DNA from: JAYFRC01 sp034926415
GTDB taxonomy: Bacteria > Bacillota > Clostridia > Oscillospirales > Oscillospiraceae
Assembly: GCA_034926415.1 (NCBI GenBank)
Contig: JAYFRC010000073.1
Span: forward strand, 1 to 59,334
DNA: 59,334 bases
Direction of reading: 5' to 3'
Under the pieces are notes generated by a model. It saw nothing but the letters and a program-made list of their open reading frames with translations, made no database searches and had not been told where the DNA came from. Both the position numbers and the translations under genes were made by a program. Positions 23,693 to 32,304 of this stretch are shown here, piece after piece; the stretch's first letter is position 1, and each line of letters begins with the position of its first letter.

Positions 23693-25435
23693 ATGAAAAC
23701 GCTAATGCTTGGAAACGAAGCCGTCGCAAGAGGTCTTTACGAGGCCGGATGCGCTCTGGTCTCAAGCTATCCCGGCACCCCAAGCACCGAAATAACCGAA
23801 TTCGCCGCAAAATATGATGAGATATATGCCGAGTGGGCTCCGAACGAAAAGGTTGCCATGGAAACCGCCGGCGGCGCGTCTCTTGCCGGAAAGCGCAGCT
23901 TCTGCGGCATGAAGCACGTCGGGCTCAACGTCGCGGCCGACCCGCTGTTCACACTCTCCTACACCGGCGTAAACGGCGGTATGGTCATAGGCGTAGCCGA
24001 CGACCCGGGAATGCATAGCTCTCAGAACGAGCAGGATTCCCGCCATTACGCCAAGGCGGCGAAGCTGCCGATGCTTGAGCCCTCCGACTCGCAGGAAGCC
24101 AAGGATTTTGCGATTCTCGCCTACACTCTCTCCGAAACGTTCGACTCCCCCGTAATCCTCAAGATGTGCACGCGCATATCCCACGCTCAGAGCGTGGTCG
24201 AACTCGGCGAGCGCCGGGCGGCCGAACCGAAACCCTACGCCAAAAACGGCGCAAAATACATAATGGTCCCCGGCAACGCGATAAAGCGCCACCCGGTCGT
24301 CGAGGCGCGCACGGCGGCTCTTGTCCAGTACGCCGAAAGCGCGCCCTGTAACAGGATCGAAGCCGGAAGCGACAAAAGCATTGGCATAATCACCGCCGGG
24401 ACGAGCTACCAGTACGTCAAGGAAGTCTGCGGCGACAGGTACCCTGTTCTGAAGCTCGGCATGGTCAATCCCCTGCCGGTAAAGCTTATCCGCGATTTTG
24501 CAAAGAGCGTTGATAAAACCATCGTCGTCGAGGAGCTTGACGGCTTCATCGAGGAGCACTGCCGCAACATCGGCGTGGACGTGGTCGGCAAGGAGCTGTT
24601 CCCCTGCATAGGCGAGCTGTCTCAGGCCATCGTCGCCGACAGGCTCGGCTTCCCTCCGAAGCCTTTCGCAGCCCTCGGCGAGAACATACCGCTCCGTCCC
24701 CCGGTGCTCTGCGCCGGCTGCCCGCACCGCGGAATGTTTTACGTGCTCTCCAAGCTCAGACTGACCGTCATCGGCGACATCGGCTGCTACACGCTCGGAG
24801 CCTCTGCCCCGCTGAGCGCGATAGACAGCACGGTATGCATGGGCGCGTCCGTCTCCGGGCTTCACGGGTTCAATATGGCAAATGCCGGGGCAAGCGACGG
24901 AAGCACCGTCGCCGTCATAGGCGACTCGACATTCATGCATTCCGGAATGACCGGGCTCGTGAATATAGCCTACAACGCCTCAAACAGCACGGTCGTCATT
25001 CTCGACAATTCTATAACCGGCATGACCGGACACCAGCAAAACCCCATAAGCGGCTACACGCTCAAAGGCGACGTCGCTTCAAAGGTCGACCTCGAAGCTT
25101 TCTGTCACGCGGTAGGCATCCGCCGCACGCGCGTCGTAGACCCCTATGACCTCGAGCAGTGCGAGCGCGTCGTTAAGGAGGAACTCGCGGCAAAGGAGCC
25201 GTCGGTCATCATCTCGCGCCGCCCATGCGTACTTCTTAAATATGTAAAGACCGGACCCGCGTTCCATGTCGATCCCTCCAAATGCAAAAACTGCAAAATG
25301 TGTATGAGGATAGGCTGCCCAGCGATAAGTCTTTCCGGCGGCTCGCCCGTCGTGGACGCAACGCTCTGCACCGGCTGCGGCGTGTGCGAACAGCTTTGTA
25401 AATTCGACGCGCTCAAAGCGCCGGAGGAGGTCTGA
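23693..25435 (+). CDS. iorA: Indolepyruvate ferredoxin oxidoreductase, alpha subunit
   Basis: A 580-residue subunit that converts aryl pyruvates (indole-, phenyl-, hydroxyphenylpyruvate) to aryl-acetyl-CoA with ferredoxin reduction, reversibly. N-terminal pyrimidine-binding half: GNEAVARGLYEAG and SSYPGTPSTEITEF. C-terminal TPP half: LCAGCPHRGMFY, GDIGCYTLG, GDSTFMHSG and DNSITGMTGHQ. Two 4Fe-4S motifs near the end (CKNCKMCMRIGCP, CTGCGVCEQLCKF) complete the expected architecture. The stop is 2 bases before the iorB ATG. A clear AAGGAGGAA precedes the start. Confidence 0.95.
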   Translation: MKTLMLGNEAVARGLYEAGCALVSSYPGTPSTEITEFAAKYDEIYAEWAPNEKVAMETAGGASLAGKRSFCGMKHVGLNVAADPLFTLSYTGVNGGMVIGVADDPGMHSSQNEQDSRHYAKAAKLPMLEPSDSQEAKDFAILAYTLSETFDSPVILKMCTRISHAQSVVELGERRAAEPKPYAKNGAKYIMVPGNAIKRHPVVEARTAALVQYAESAPCNRIEAGSDKSIGIITAGTSYQYVKEVCGDRYPVLKLGMVNPLPVKLIRDFAKSVDKTIVVEELDGFIEEHCRNIGVDVVGKELFPCIGELSQAIVADRLGFPPKPFAALGENIPLRPPVLCAGCPHRGMFYVLSKLRLTVIGDIGCYTLGASAPLSAIDSTVCMGASVSGLHGFNMANAGASDGSTVAVIGDSTFMHSGMTGLVNIAYNASNSTVVILDNSITGMTGHQQNPISGYTLKGDVASKVDLEAFCHAVGIRRTRVVDPYDLEQCERVVKEELAAKEPSVIISRRPCVLLKYVKTGPAFHVDPSKCKNCKMCMRIGCPAISLSGGSPVVDATLCTGCGVCEQLCKFDALKAPEEV

Positions 25436-25437
25436 AG

Positions 25438-26016
25438 ATGGAAACGAAAAACATTATGATTGTCGGCGTGGGAGGCCAGGGCACTCTTCTTGCGAGCAAG
25501 CTGCTCGGCCGACTTTTCCTCGCTCGCGGCTGCGACGTCAAGGTTTCCGAGGTCCACGGAATGAGCCAGCGCGGCGGCAGCGTCGTCACCTACGTCCGCT
25601 GCGGCGACAAAATATTTTCTCCGATAATAGAAAAGGGCGAGGCCGACATTATCCTCTCGTTCGAGCTTCTTGAGGCCGCCCGCTGGATCGAGTATCTCAA
25701 GGACGGCGGCCTCATCGTCACGAGCGACAGAAAGATAAATCCCATGCCCGTCATAACCGGAGCCGCATCCTACCCGGAAAATCTCGTTGAAAAGATCAAA
25801 GCCTCCGGCGCGAAGGTCGACGCGTTCGACGCGCTTGCTCCCGCAGAGGAGGCCGGAAACGCCAAAGCCGTTAACCTGGTGCTTCTTGGCCGGCTCTCAA
25901 ACTATTTTGATTTTACCGAAGACGAGTGGAATAACGCCATCGACGAAAGCGTACCCGAAAAATTTGCGGAAATGAACCGCCGCGCGTTCGCTCTCGGCAG
26001 AAACAATAAGGATTGA
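25438..26016 (+). CDS. iorB: Indolepyruvate ferredoxin oxidoreductase, beta subunit
   Basis: A 192-residue partner of IorA, homologous to OFOR gamma chains. N-terminal NIMIVGVGGQGTLLASKLLG, then VSEVHGMSQRGGSVVTYVR, diagnostic for IorB. Translation is coupled to iorA (2-base gap, ribosome site GGAGGAGG within the iorA end). Followed closely by the aryl-CoA ligase gene. Confidence 0.93.
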   Translation: METKNIMIVGVGGQGTLLASKLLGRLFLARGCDVKVSEVHGMSQRGGSVVTYVRCGDKIFSPIIEKGEADIILSFELLEAARWIEYLKDGGLIVTSDRKINPMPVITGAASYPENLVEKIKASGAKVDAFDALAPAEEAGNAKAVNLVLLGRLSNYFDFTEDEWNNAIDESVPEKFAEMNRRAFALGRNNKD

Positions 26017-26027
26017 GGAAGAGACCA

Positions 26028-27335
26028 ATGCCCAGATTTTACCAAAAAGAAATAGAGACCGCTCCGCGCGACAAGATATGCGCGCTCCAGAATGAGCGTC
26101 TTATATCCACGGTCAGGCGCGTATACGATAACGTCCCGCTTTACCGCAAACGCATGGACGAAGCCGGCGTCGCTCCCGAAGACATAAAGAGCGCCGACGA
26201 CCTGTACAAGCTTCCCTTTACCTACAAGAGCGACCTTCGCGACACATACCCCTACGGTATGTTCGCCGTTCCTCTGAGTGAGGTCGTCCGCATACACGCT
26301 TCGAGCGGAACAACAGGGAAGCAGATAGTCGTCGGCTATACGCAAAAGGATCTCGATATCTGGGCCGACTGCTGCGCCCGCGCCCTCGTCGCCGCTGGCG
26401 GCGGCGAGAACGACGTCGTGCATGTCTCCTATGGCTACGGGCTGTTTACCGGAGGCCTCGGCGCCGACGGCGGCGGACGCCGCATCGGCGCGACCACGAT
26501 ACCCATGTCCACCGGCAACACCAAGCGCCAGATAACGATGCTGCACGACCTCGGCGCTACGATGCTTTGCTGCACCCCGTCCTACGCCATGCACCTTGCC
26601 GAGGCCGTCCGCGACAGCGAATATACAAAGGACGACTTAAAGCTCAAGGCCGGTATCTTCGGCGCCGAGCCCTGGACCAACGAGATGCGACGCCAGCTCG
26701 AGGATATGCTCGGGCTTAAGGCATACGATATCTATGGCCTGACCGAGATAATCGGCCCGGGCGTCGCGTTTGAGTGCGAGGAACAGAGCGGGATGCATGT
26801 AAACGAGGATCACTTCATGGTCGAAGTGATAGACCCCGAGTCCGGGGAAGTGCTTCCCGACGGGCAGCAGGGCGAGCTTGTTTTCTCCTGCATAAGCAAG
26901 GAAGCATTCCCGATACTGCGCTACCGCACGCGAGACATCTGCACTCTCTCCCGCGAAAAATGCTCATGCGGACGCACCCTAGTCAAAATGAGCAAGCCGA
27001 GAGGCCGCACGGATGATATGCTCATCATTCGCGGCGTAAACGTGTTCCCGTCTCAGATAGAGACGGTGCTTCTTGATCAGGGTTATCTTCCCAATTACCA
27101 GATCGTCGTCGACCGCGAGGGCAATACCGATTCGATAGAGGTCCGCGTCGAAATAACGAGCGACATCTTCTCCGACACTGTCAAGGACCTGTCGGCGAGG
27201 GAGGCAAAGCTCGAAGCGGCGCTTCATTCCCTGCTCGGCATAAACGCCGACGTAAAACTGATGGAGCCCGGCTTCATACCGCGTTCCGAAGGCAAAGCCG
27301 TCCGCGTTGTGGACAGGCGCAAACTGACAGACTGA
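26028..27335 (+). CDS. paaK: Phenylacetate-CoA ligase family protein
   Basis: A 435-residue AMP-forming aryl-acid CoA ligase. It has IHASSGTTGKQIVVGYT as P-loop, YGYGLFTGGLGADGG, YDIYGLTEIIGPGVAFEC, and the C-terminal domain start PRGRTDDMLIIRGVNVFPSQ. The family activates phenylacetate and related acids. Next to iorAB it either generates aryl-acetyl-CoA for reductive carboxylation to aromatic amino acids or conserves energy in the opposite direction. ATG at 26028 has GAGGAAGAG upstream; the in-frame extension begins before the iorB stop and is rejected. Confidence 0.92.
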   Translation: MPRFYQKEIETAPRDKICALQNERLISTVRRVYDNVPLYRKRMDEAGVAPEDIKSADDLYKLPFTYKSDLRDTYPYGMFAVPLSEVVRIHASSGTTGKQIVVGYTQKDLDIWADCCARALVAAGGGENDVVHVSYGYGLFTGGLGADGGGRRIGATTIPMSTGNTKRQITMLHDLGATMLCCTPSYAMHLAEAVRDSEYTKDDLKLKAGIFGAEPWTNEMRRQLEDMLGLKAYDIYGLTEIIGPGVAFECEEQSGMHVNEDHFMVEVIDPESGEVLPDGQQGELVFSCISKEAFPILRYRTRDICTLSREKCSCGRTLVKMSKPRGRTDDMLIIRGVNVFPSQIETVLLDQGYLPNYQIVVDREGNTDSIEVRVEITSDIFSDTVKDLSAREAKLEAALHSLLGINADVKLMEPGFIPRSEGKAVRVVDRRKLTD

Positions 27336-27350
27336 AAGGAGCGACGAAAA

Positions 27351-27779
27351 ATGGCAGAACAGCTTTCCGTATTTGTGCAGAATGAGCCCGGCAAGCTCGC
27401 GCTTATAACGAAAGCGCTTTCGGACGGCGGCGTTGATATCCGCGCGCTGTCCATCGCAGACACAAAGGACTTCGGGATACTCCGCATGCTGGTAAGCGAC
27501 GCTGATAAGGCCAAGCGTGCGCTTCGCGGCATAAACTGCACCTTCTCTGTGACTCCGATAGTCGTTGTCGCCGTTCCGGACATTCCCGGCGGCCTCGCGG
27601 CCGTGCTGGAGCTCATGGCTAAAGCCGGCGTCGACATCGAGTATATGTACTCGCTCATCGGCCGCGGCGAGGAAAAAGCCTATATGGTCTTCCGCGTTAG
27701 CGACGAAAAGGCTCTTGTAGCCCTGCTCGCCGACAACGGTATCTCGACTGTTTCGTCCGAAGAGCTCGGCATAAGATAA
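27351..27779 (+). CDS. Double ACT domain protein
   Basis: A 142-residue protein consisting of two ACT domains: residues about 3-68 (LSVFVQNEPGKLALITKALS) and about 72-140 (VVVAVPDIPGGLAAVLELMA). ACT domains bind amino acids. Such stand-alone tandem ACT proteins are recurrently found just after ior/paaK genes. It probably senses an aromatic or branched amino acid and modulates the upstream enzymes (inference). 15 bases after paaK with AAAGGAG upstream; it ends the operon. Confidence 0.88.
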   Translation: MAEQLSVFVQNEPGKLALITKALSDGGVDIRALSIADTKDFGILRMLVSDADKAKRALRGINCTFSVTPIVVVAVPDIPGGLAAVLELMAKAGVDIEYMYSLIGRGEEKAYMVFRVSDEKALVALLADNGISTVSSEELGIR

Positions 27780-27792
27780 AACTGTGGCAAGA

Positions 27793-27824
27793 CGCGCCGC
27801 GAAACGATTTCGCGGCGCGCATTT
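27793..27824 (+). terminator. Terminator of the ior/paaK operon
   Basis: A 12-bp perfect stem CGCGCCGCGAAA/TTTCGCGGCGCG, CGA loop, then CATTTTG. Confidence 0.75.
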
Positions 27825-27843
27825 TGTCGCCTTTCGCCTTGCC

Positions 27844-27872
27844 TTGAACTAAATCCTCAAATGGAGTAAAAT
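27844..27872 (+). promoter_or_regulatory. Promoter of the sigma-like/lipoprotein pair
   Basis: TTGAAC, 17 bases, TAAAAT; 39 bases before the ATG at 27912. Confidence 0.55.
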
Positions 27873-27911
27873 AATAAATATACATCTGCAAAAATGAAAG
27901 GAGCGTTTTAT

Positions 27912-28691
27912 ATGAGCGATGAATATCAATTCGGTATAATCCTCGACAGCGCGCGCCGCGGAAACGCAGCGGAGACCGACGCGATAGCAAAGATGTGCAT
28001 GGCGCACCCCTACTATCTCATCTCAACTCTCTCCGAAAACGAAACCGACGTTCAGCCTCTCATGTGTGAGACGTTCCGTACCATGTTTCTCAACCTCGAC
28101 GTCATAACCCAGCGCGTCGGGCTTCAGAACTGGGTTGACACGCTTGCCGTGCGCAAGTGCATAGAGCGCCTTACATCCCGCCACAGCGACCTTTTTACTC
28201 CGCTTATCGACGCCGAGACCGACTCCGACCTGACGCTTCAGGATCTCGAGGACGAGCGCGCGCCGTTTAATCCCGTCAAATACGCGTCTGTCCTCCCCTC
28301 GATAAACGAGGGAAAAAAGCTTGTTGAAAAGATCATATCGCCGCTGGATCTTGATCAGCGCATAATGCTCGTACTGTTTTATATGCAGGACCTGACGCTG
28401 CTTGAAATAGCCGGAGATTTCAAGAGCAAATGGAAGCGCGTCCGCGCGCGTCTTATCCCCGTGCGCGAGGCGATATATTCCGCTCTGCCGGACATTCCCG
28501 CGTCCGCGCGCGTCGCCATGTTCACATGGCTCGTGCACAAGGAGCAGGATTCCGCCGAGGTTCCCGCCGATATCGTCGAAGCCGTGCTTGCCGCGTCCCG
28601 AGCCGCGTCGAAGGAGTATGCGTCCATAGACCACGCTCCCAAATCAAAGAAAATATCCTTTCTCGACCTGTTTCGAAAAAAGAAAGACTGA
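27912..28691 (+). CDS. Sigma-70/ECF-like hypothetical protein
   Basis: A 259-residue soluble protein that I do not firmly recognise. An N-terminal helical part (RGNAAETDAIAKMCMAHPYY, MCETFRTMFLNLD) resembles sigma region 2 of ECF factors. A second part (LDLDQRIMLVLFYMQDLTLL then EIAGDFKSKWKRVRARL) resembles region 4, where the motif is usually LPxxxRxVLxLxxxxGxSxxEIA; the helix-turn-helix is degenerate. The C-terminus is Lys-rich (KSKKISFLDLFRKKKD). It precedes a lipoprotein by 9 bases, recalling sigma/anti-sigma or sigma/sensor pairs. The start at 27912 is chosen for AAAGGAG 9 bases upstream. Function is uncertain. Confidence 0.6.
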   Translation: MSDEYQFGIILDSARRGNAAETDAIAKMCMAHPYYLISTLSENETDVQPLMCETFRTMFLNLDVITQRVGLQNWVDTLAVRKCIERLTSRHSDLFTPLIDAETDSDLTLQDLEDERAPFNPVKYASVLPSINEGKKLVEKIISPLDLDQRIMLVLFYMQDLTLLEIAGDFKSKWKRVRARLIPVREAIYSALPDIPASARVAMFTWLVHKEQDSAEVPADIVEAVLAASRAASKEYASIDHAPKSKKISFLDLFRKKKD

Positions 28692-28700
28692 GGGCATCGC

Positions 28701-29594
28701 ATGAAACGGATTCCTATTATTTTTCTTGTTTTCGCGCTGCTGCTTCTCTCCGCCTGCGGCGGCAAGAGCACCGAAAGTTCATCTTCCTCCGGCTCTGCCG
28801 ACGATATAACTCTTGATGAAATCGCCGACGCCAACGCCGGCTCGGAGCTTATCGAAAAATATTCCGTTCTCTCCGTCGACTACACGGAGTACGATTCTGG
28901 CGGCTCAGTGGTGTTTTCGCAGACCGCGCAGATGGAAGCGACGGAGAACAATGATTATATCTACCGCGCCGACTATAACGGCGAGGGTTCCGAGCTTGAG
29001 ATAGGCGGCATATATTGTGTGTTCGATGCCGGGAGCGGTGAGGCGCGGTTTTACGCTCTGACTCCCGAGACATACGCCTCCGACATCTCCAATATGCTCT
29101 CAAATCTCATTTTCACCGCCGCCGAAGACGAGACCATAACCTCCGCCTCCGAGGACGGTGACAACTATATTATCGAAACAACAGCCTCGCCTTCAGACGA
29201 CGTGAGCGATTACATTAATGAAAACTTCGGCGCTGCGCCCGATTCCATGACGTATCGCATCGTTCTCAACAAGTCCAACCTCCTCGTTCTGTCTTCCTCT
29301 ACCTATGCCGTCTGCGGCAAGGATTCCTACAAGGTCGCCGATTTTATCCACACCTGCGGCGGTGATTTCGACGTTCCAGATTTTGCGGAAAAGCTCATAA
29401 ACGGCGCTGATTCAAAGATAACCGTAATGCTCGGCGACGATGTCTGCTGCGAGTATTCAGTACCCTCGGGCACTACGCTGCTTACCGACTTTTTCGATTA
29501 CGACGGATACACGCTCTGCTCCAATAAGGATGGCGGCGATGCAGCCTCGGCGCTTGAGGCCGGAAAAACCTACTATCTCGTCGCGTCGGACTGA
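28701..29594 (+). CDS. Hypothetical lipoprotein
   Basis: A 297-residue protein with a lipoprotein signal (lipobox LSAC, Cys19), a Ser-rich spacer and an acidic extracellular domain rich in Thr, Tyr and Asp. I recognise no domain; the repeated beta-strand-like segments (YIYRADYNGEGSELEIGGIY) recall LolA/outer-surface carrier-like folds, but this is a guess. Operon with the upstream sigma-like gene (9-base gap, TGAGGG ribosome site). Confidence 0.7.
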   Translation: MKRIPIIFLVFALLLLSACGGKSTESSSSSGSADDITLDEIADANAGSELIEKYSVLSVDYTEYDSGGSVVFSQTAQMEATENNDYIYRADYNGEGSELEIGGIYCVFDAGSGEARFYALTPETYASDISNMLSNLIFTAAEDETITSASEDGDNYIIETTASPSDDVSDYINENFGAAPDSMTYRIVLNKSNLLVLSSSTYAVCGKDSYKVADFIHTCGGDFDVPDFAEKLINGADSKITVMLGDDVCCEYSVPSGTTLLTDFFDYDGYTLCSNKDGGDAASALEAGKTYYLVASD

Positions 29595-29688
29595 CGTTTC
29601 CCAAATTTGTATAAAATCACGGTTTAAATCATGGTTTTATCTATGATACAATACCATAGCAATATATTTACAAAGGATGGTTTAAAGT

Positions 29689-30645
29689 ATGCATAACGCC
29701 GAAGAACTTGCAAAACTCAAAAAGGACGCTCTGGCCGAGCTGTGCAGGCAGTACGGCGTGAGCGGCTACTCAAAAATGAAAAAGGACGAGATGATCGCCG
29801 CCGTTACCGCCGCTGAAAAAGCCGCGGCTAAAAAGAAGCCCGCCGCGAAAACGGAGAAACCGGCTGAAAAGAAGCCCTCGGTCAAAAATAGCGGCGCCAA
29901 AGAAGCGAAAGCTGAAAAGCCCGCCGCTAAAGCTGCTGCTCCCGTGAAAAAGGCTCCCGCCGCGAAGAAATCTTCCGGCAAGGCCGACGACGGTCTCGCG
30001 TCCTACTGCGCCGCGTTGGTAAATCTCTGGGGCATCGCTCCCATTGAGCAGATAGTCTCGGCCTACTCCCGTCATCACGGCAGGAGCATAACAACCGAAG
30101 ACATAAAATCTCTTGACGGAAAGGCCTTTGTGGTCGACGGCTCCGACCTCATACATACGAGCCTCGCCGGAAACTCCGATGAAATAAATGCCCTTCGCGA
30201 GAAGAAATCCAAATATCCGTTTTACCTTCCTTCCGCAGACGAGGTCGGAAAATATCTCGACTCCTCGTTCCGTGAAAACAGCCACGCTTTCGTCGCCATG
30301 TCCGGCTATCTTGCCCGCACGTTCAAAATAGCCGAGGATAAGGCCGGAGAAGCGACCAGGAACATTCTCGGCTTCCTCAACAGTGAGAATGGAATGGAGC
30401 CCGTCATCAGATCTCTCAAAACTCTCGGGTTCAAATTCAGCGACGCGATGCAGTTTCGCAATTTTGGCATACTCGTAGACAACCTCAAGGGTTCCGCGCG
30501 CCTGTGGGAATTCAACGGCCACACCGCCGCCGAAGCCCGCAACTTCGAAGAAAAATCCGGTCCGGTCCGGGTTATAAAAGTTGGGCGCAACGACCCCTGC
30601 CCCTGCGGAAGCGGAAAGAAATACAAAAAATGCTGTGGCAGATAA
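29689..30645 (+). CDS. Rho-N/SAP-like plus SEC-C domain protein
   Basis: A 318-residue cytoplasmic protein in three parts. Residues 1-42 form a helix-extended-helix/Rho-N or SAP-like module (LKKDALAELCRQYGVSGYSK). Residues 43-98 are a highly basic Lys/Ala/Pro linker. A helical middle domain ends with a SEC-C metal-binding motif (VGRNDPCPCGSGKKYKKCCG) at the extreme C-terminus. Such basic linkers and Rho-N modules often bind nucleic acid, while SEC-C occurs in SecA and many uncharacterised proteins. The function is unknown. Low-complexity codon use (GCC/AAA) is visible in the linker. Confidence 0.75.
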   Translation: MHNAEELAKLKKDALAELCRQYGVSGYSKMKKDEMIAAVTAAEKAAAKKKPAAKTEKPAEKKPSVKNSGAKEAKAEKPAAKAAAPVKKAPAAKKSSGKADDGLASYCAALVNLWGIAPIEQIVSAYSRHHGRSITTEDIKSLDGKAFVVDGSDLIHTSLAGNSDEINALREKKSKYPFYLPSADEVGKYLDSSFRENSHAFVAMSGYLARTFKIAEDKAGEATRNILGFLNSENGMEPVIRSLKTLGFKFSDAMQFRNFGILVDNLKGSARLWEFNGHTAAEARNFEEKSGPVRVIKVGRNDPCPCGSGKKYKKCCGR

Positions 30646-30666
30646 ATGCCGGATTGATTGAATAAT

Positions 30667-31485
30667 ATGGAAACTATAACCAATTTTTGGGACAAATACC
30701 TCGGCTTTGGCAACATCTCTCTGAATGATCTTCTGTTCGCACTGATAGTCTTTGTCATATGCCTTATCATCATCAGGATTGTGATGCATATCGCGCGGCG
30801 CGCGTTCAAAAAATCCAAGATGGATCCTCGCATGCAGAAGTTTGTCCTCGGCGGCATACGCCTGCTGCTGCTCTTCCTTGCCATTCTCATCGCGGCAGAC
30901 AAGCTCGGCATCCCCGTCACGTCGCTCGTGGCTCTGCTTTCAGTCGCGTCCCTCGCCATATCTCTCGCGATACAGGGAATGCTTTCAAACCTCGCCGGCG
31001 GCATCGTTATACTGACGGCTCACCCGTTCAACATCGGCGATTATATCGAAGCTTCGAGCGTCGCGGGAACCGTGTATGAGATAGACCTCATATACACCAA
31101 GCTCGATACTCCGGATGGGCAGCGCGTGTTGGTTCCGAACAGCGATCTATCATCGTCGAAGATCACAAACTACTCGACGCTCGGAAAACGACGCCTATCC
31201 ATCACCGTCGGCGCGTCGTACGACGCTTCGGCCAGTGACGTGAAAGCGGCCATGCTCGCCGCCGTCACCCTGACCGGCAAAATCCTCGACGACCCTACTC
31301 CGATAGTCTTCGTCGACGAATATAAGGACAGCTGCATAAACTATACGCTTCTGTGCTGGACTTTGTTCGCGGATTACTGGGACACGCGTTACGCGCTGAC
31401 GGAAAACGTCAAGACCGCATTCGACAATAACGGCATAGAGATGACATACAACCACCTAAATGTGCATATAGTGCAAAAACAATAA
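30667..31485 (+). CDS. mscS: MscS-family small-conductance mechanosensitive channel
   Basis: A 272-residue channel releasing solutes on hypo-osmotic shock. Three transmembrane helices: about 20-42, 60-80, and the pore helix containing SLAISLAIQGMLSNLAGG. A cytoplasmic vestibule follows with VLVPNSDLSSSKITNYS, the standard MscS beta-domain motif. ATG at 30667 is preferred; TTG at 30658 is also possible because no strong ribosome site distinguishes them. Confidence 0.9.
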   Translation: METITNFWDKYLGFGNISLNDLLFALIVFVICLIIIRIVMHIARRAFKKSKMDPRMQKFVLGGIRLLLLFLAILIAADKLGIPVTSLVALLSVASLAISLAIQGMLSNLAGGIVILTAHPFNIGDYIEASSVAGTVYEIDLIYTKLDTPDGQRVLVPNSDLSSSKITNYSTLGKRRLSITVGASYDASASDVKAAMLAAVTLTGKILDDPTPIVFVDEYKDSCINYTLLCWTLFADYWDTRYALTENVKTAFDNNGIEMTYNHLNVHIVQKQ

Positions 31486-31525
31486 AAACTGCGGCGCGGA
31501 ATTTTCATTCCGCGCCGCAGTTTTT
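31484..31525. terminator. Bidirectional terminator between mscS and the converging lipoprotein gene
   Basis: A 19-bp perfect inverted repeat (AAAAACTGCGGCGCGGAAT and complement) with a 4-base loop; A/T flanks give T-runs on both strands. Confidence 0.92.
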
Positions 31526-31531
31526 ATTCTG

Positions 31532-32290
31532 TCATTTTATAGAAAATCCTTCATAGGATTTTTTCAGCATGTCGTAAAGCGCCGCACCGTCCATGGCGTT
31601 TATCGTCTCCAGATCCTCGTCCGTCCATCCGAACGCCGCCGTTTTCTTTTCAAGCCCCGCAAACGCGGTCTCCGGCGCGGCCTCATACTCATCCTCGCTT
31701 ATGATGGTCTTACCGTCGGAGGCAGTGCACGTCACCGTTGGCTTCACGTCAGGTGCCTCGTATATCGTGGTCTTGTACGCGAGATATTTCTGCGAGAGCA
31801 CACCGTCTATCAGCGCTATCGCGCGCAGGTTTTCGTAATATTCCGCCGCTCCGTTTCTCGTCACGTCGCCGAAAACATAATTATACTCTCCGCTGTCCGA
31901 GTTGAAATATACCGGAGTCGATTCTACAATTATATCCGCCTGCGACTCTCCCTCCTGTACAGGATTTTCAACGGGGTAAAGCTTGTTGAGTGCCTCGTCA
32001 ACTTCCCATACGCTGGTGTATGTATAAAGCCCTGTTCCCTGACACGATGATGAAATAATTTCCAGCCTTCCGTTCATATCAAGGTCGGTCACGGCATAGT
32101 TGTAAATCACTGTGTCGTCGTCTCCGCGCCAGGTATCTATATTGTCGGCAATAAGCTGGAGCTGCATCGCGGTCGTGTCCTGATTTTCCCCTTCGCCTGC
32201 TTCGGCGCTATTATTTCCTGTATTCCCGCATGCCGACGCCGACAAAACAATTGCGATCGCCACAGCGCAGATGGACATTTTCTTCAGCAT
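31532..32290 (-). CDS. Hypothetical lipoprotein with Asp-rich repeat-like segment
   Basis: A 252-residue secreted protein with lipobox SASAC (Cys21). The segment YAVTDLDMNGRLEIISSS resembles the Asp-rich calcium-loop/FG-GAP-like motif seen in clostridial secreted proteins, and DVTRNGAAEYYENL may be a second, degenerate one. No enzyme motif is seen. Follows a second lipoprotein gene by 14 bases on the same strand; probably one operon of two surface proteins. Confidence 0.7.
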   Translation of the reverse strand: MLKKMSICAVAIAIVLSASACGNTGNNSAEAGEGENQDTTAMQLQLIADNIDTWRGDDDTVIYNYAVTDLDMNGRLEIISSSCQGTGLYTYTSVWEVDEALNKLYPVENPVQEGESQADIIVESTPVYFNSDSGEYNYVFGDVTRNGAAEYYENLRAIALIDGVLSQKYLAYKTTIYEAPDVKPTVTCTASDGKTIISEDEYEAAPETAFAGLEKKTAAFGWTDEDLETINAMDGAALYDMLKKSYEGFSIK

Positions 32291-32304
32291 TTCATTGCTT
32301 CCTC

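Noticed and set aside
23762..24940. 392-codon minus-strand ORF opposite iorA
   Set aside because: Long only because of codon bias in iorA on the other strand; no protein features.
29770..30789. 339-codon minus-strand ORF opposite the SEC-C gene
   Set aside because: Shadow frame rich in Phe/Gly, mirror of the Lys/Ala linker; no support.
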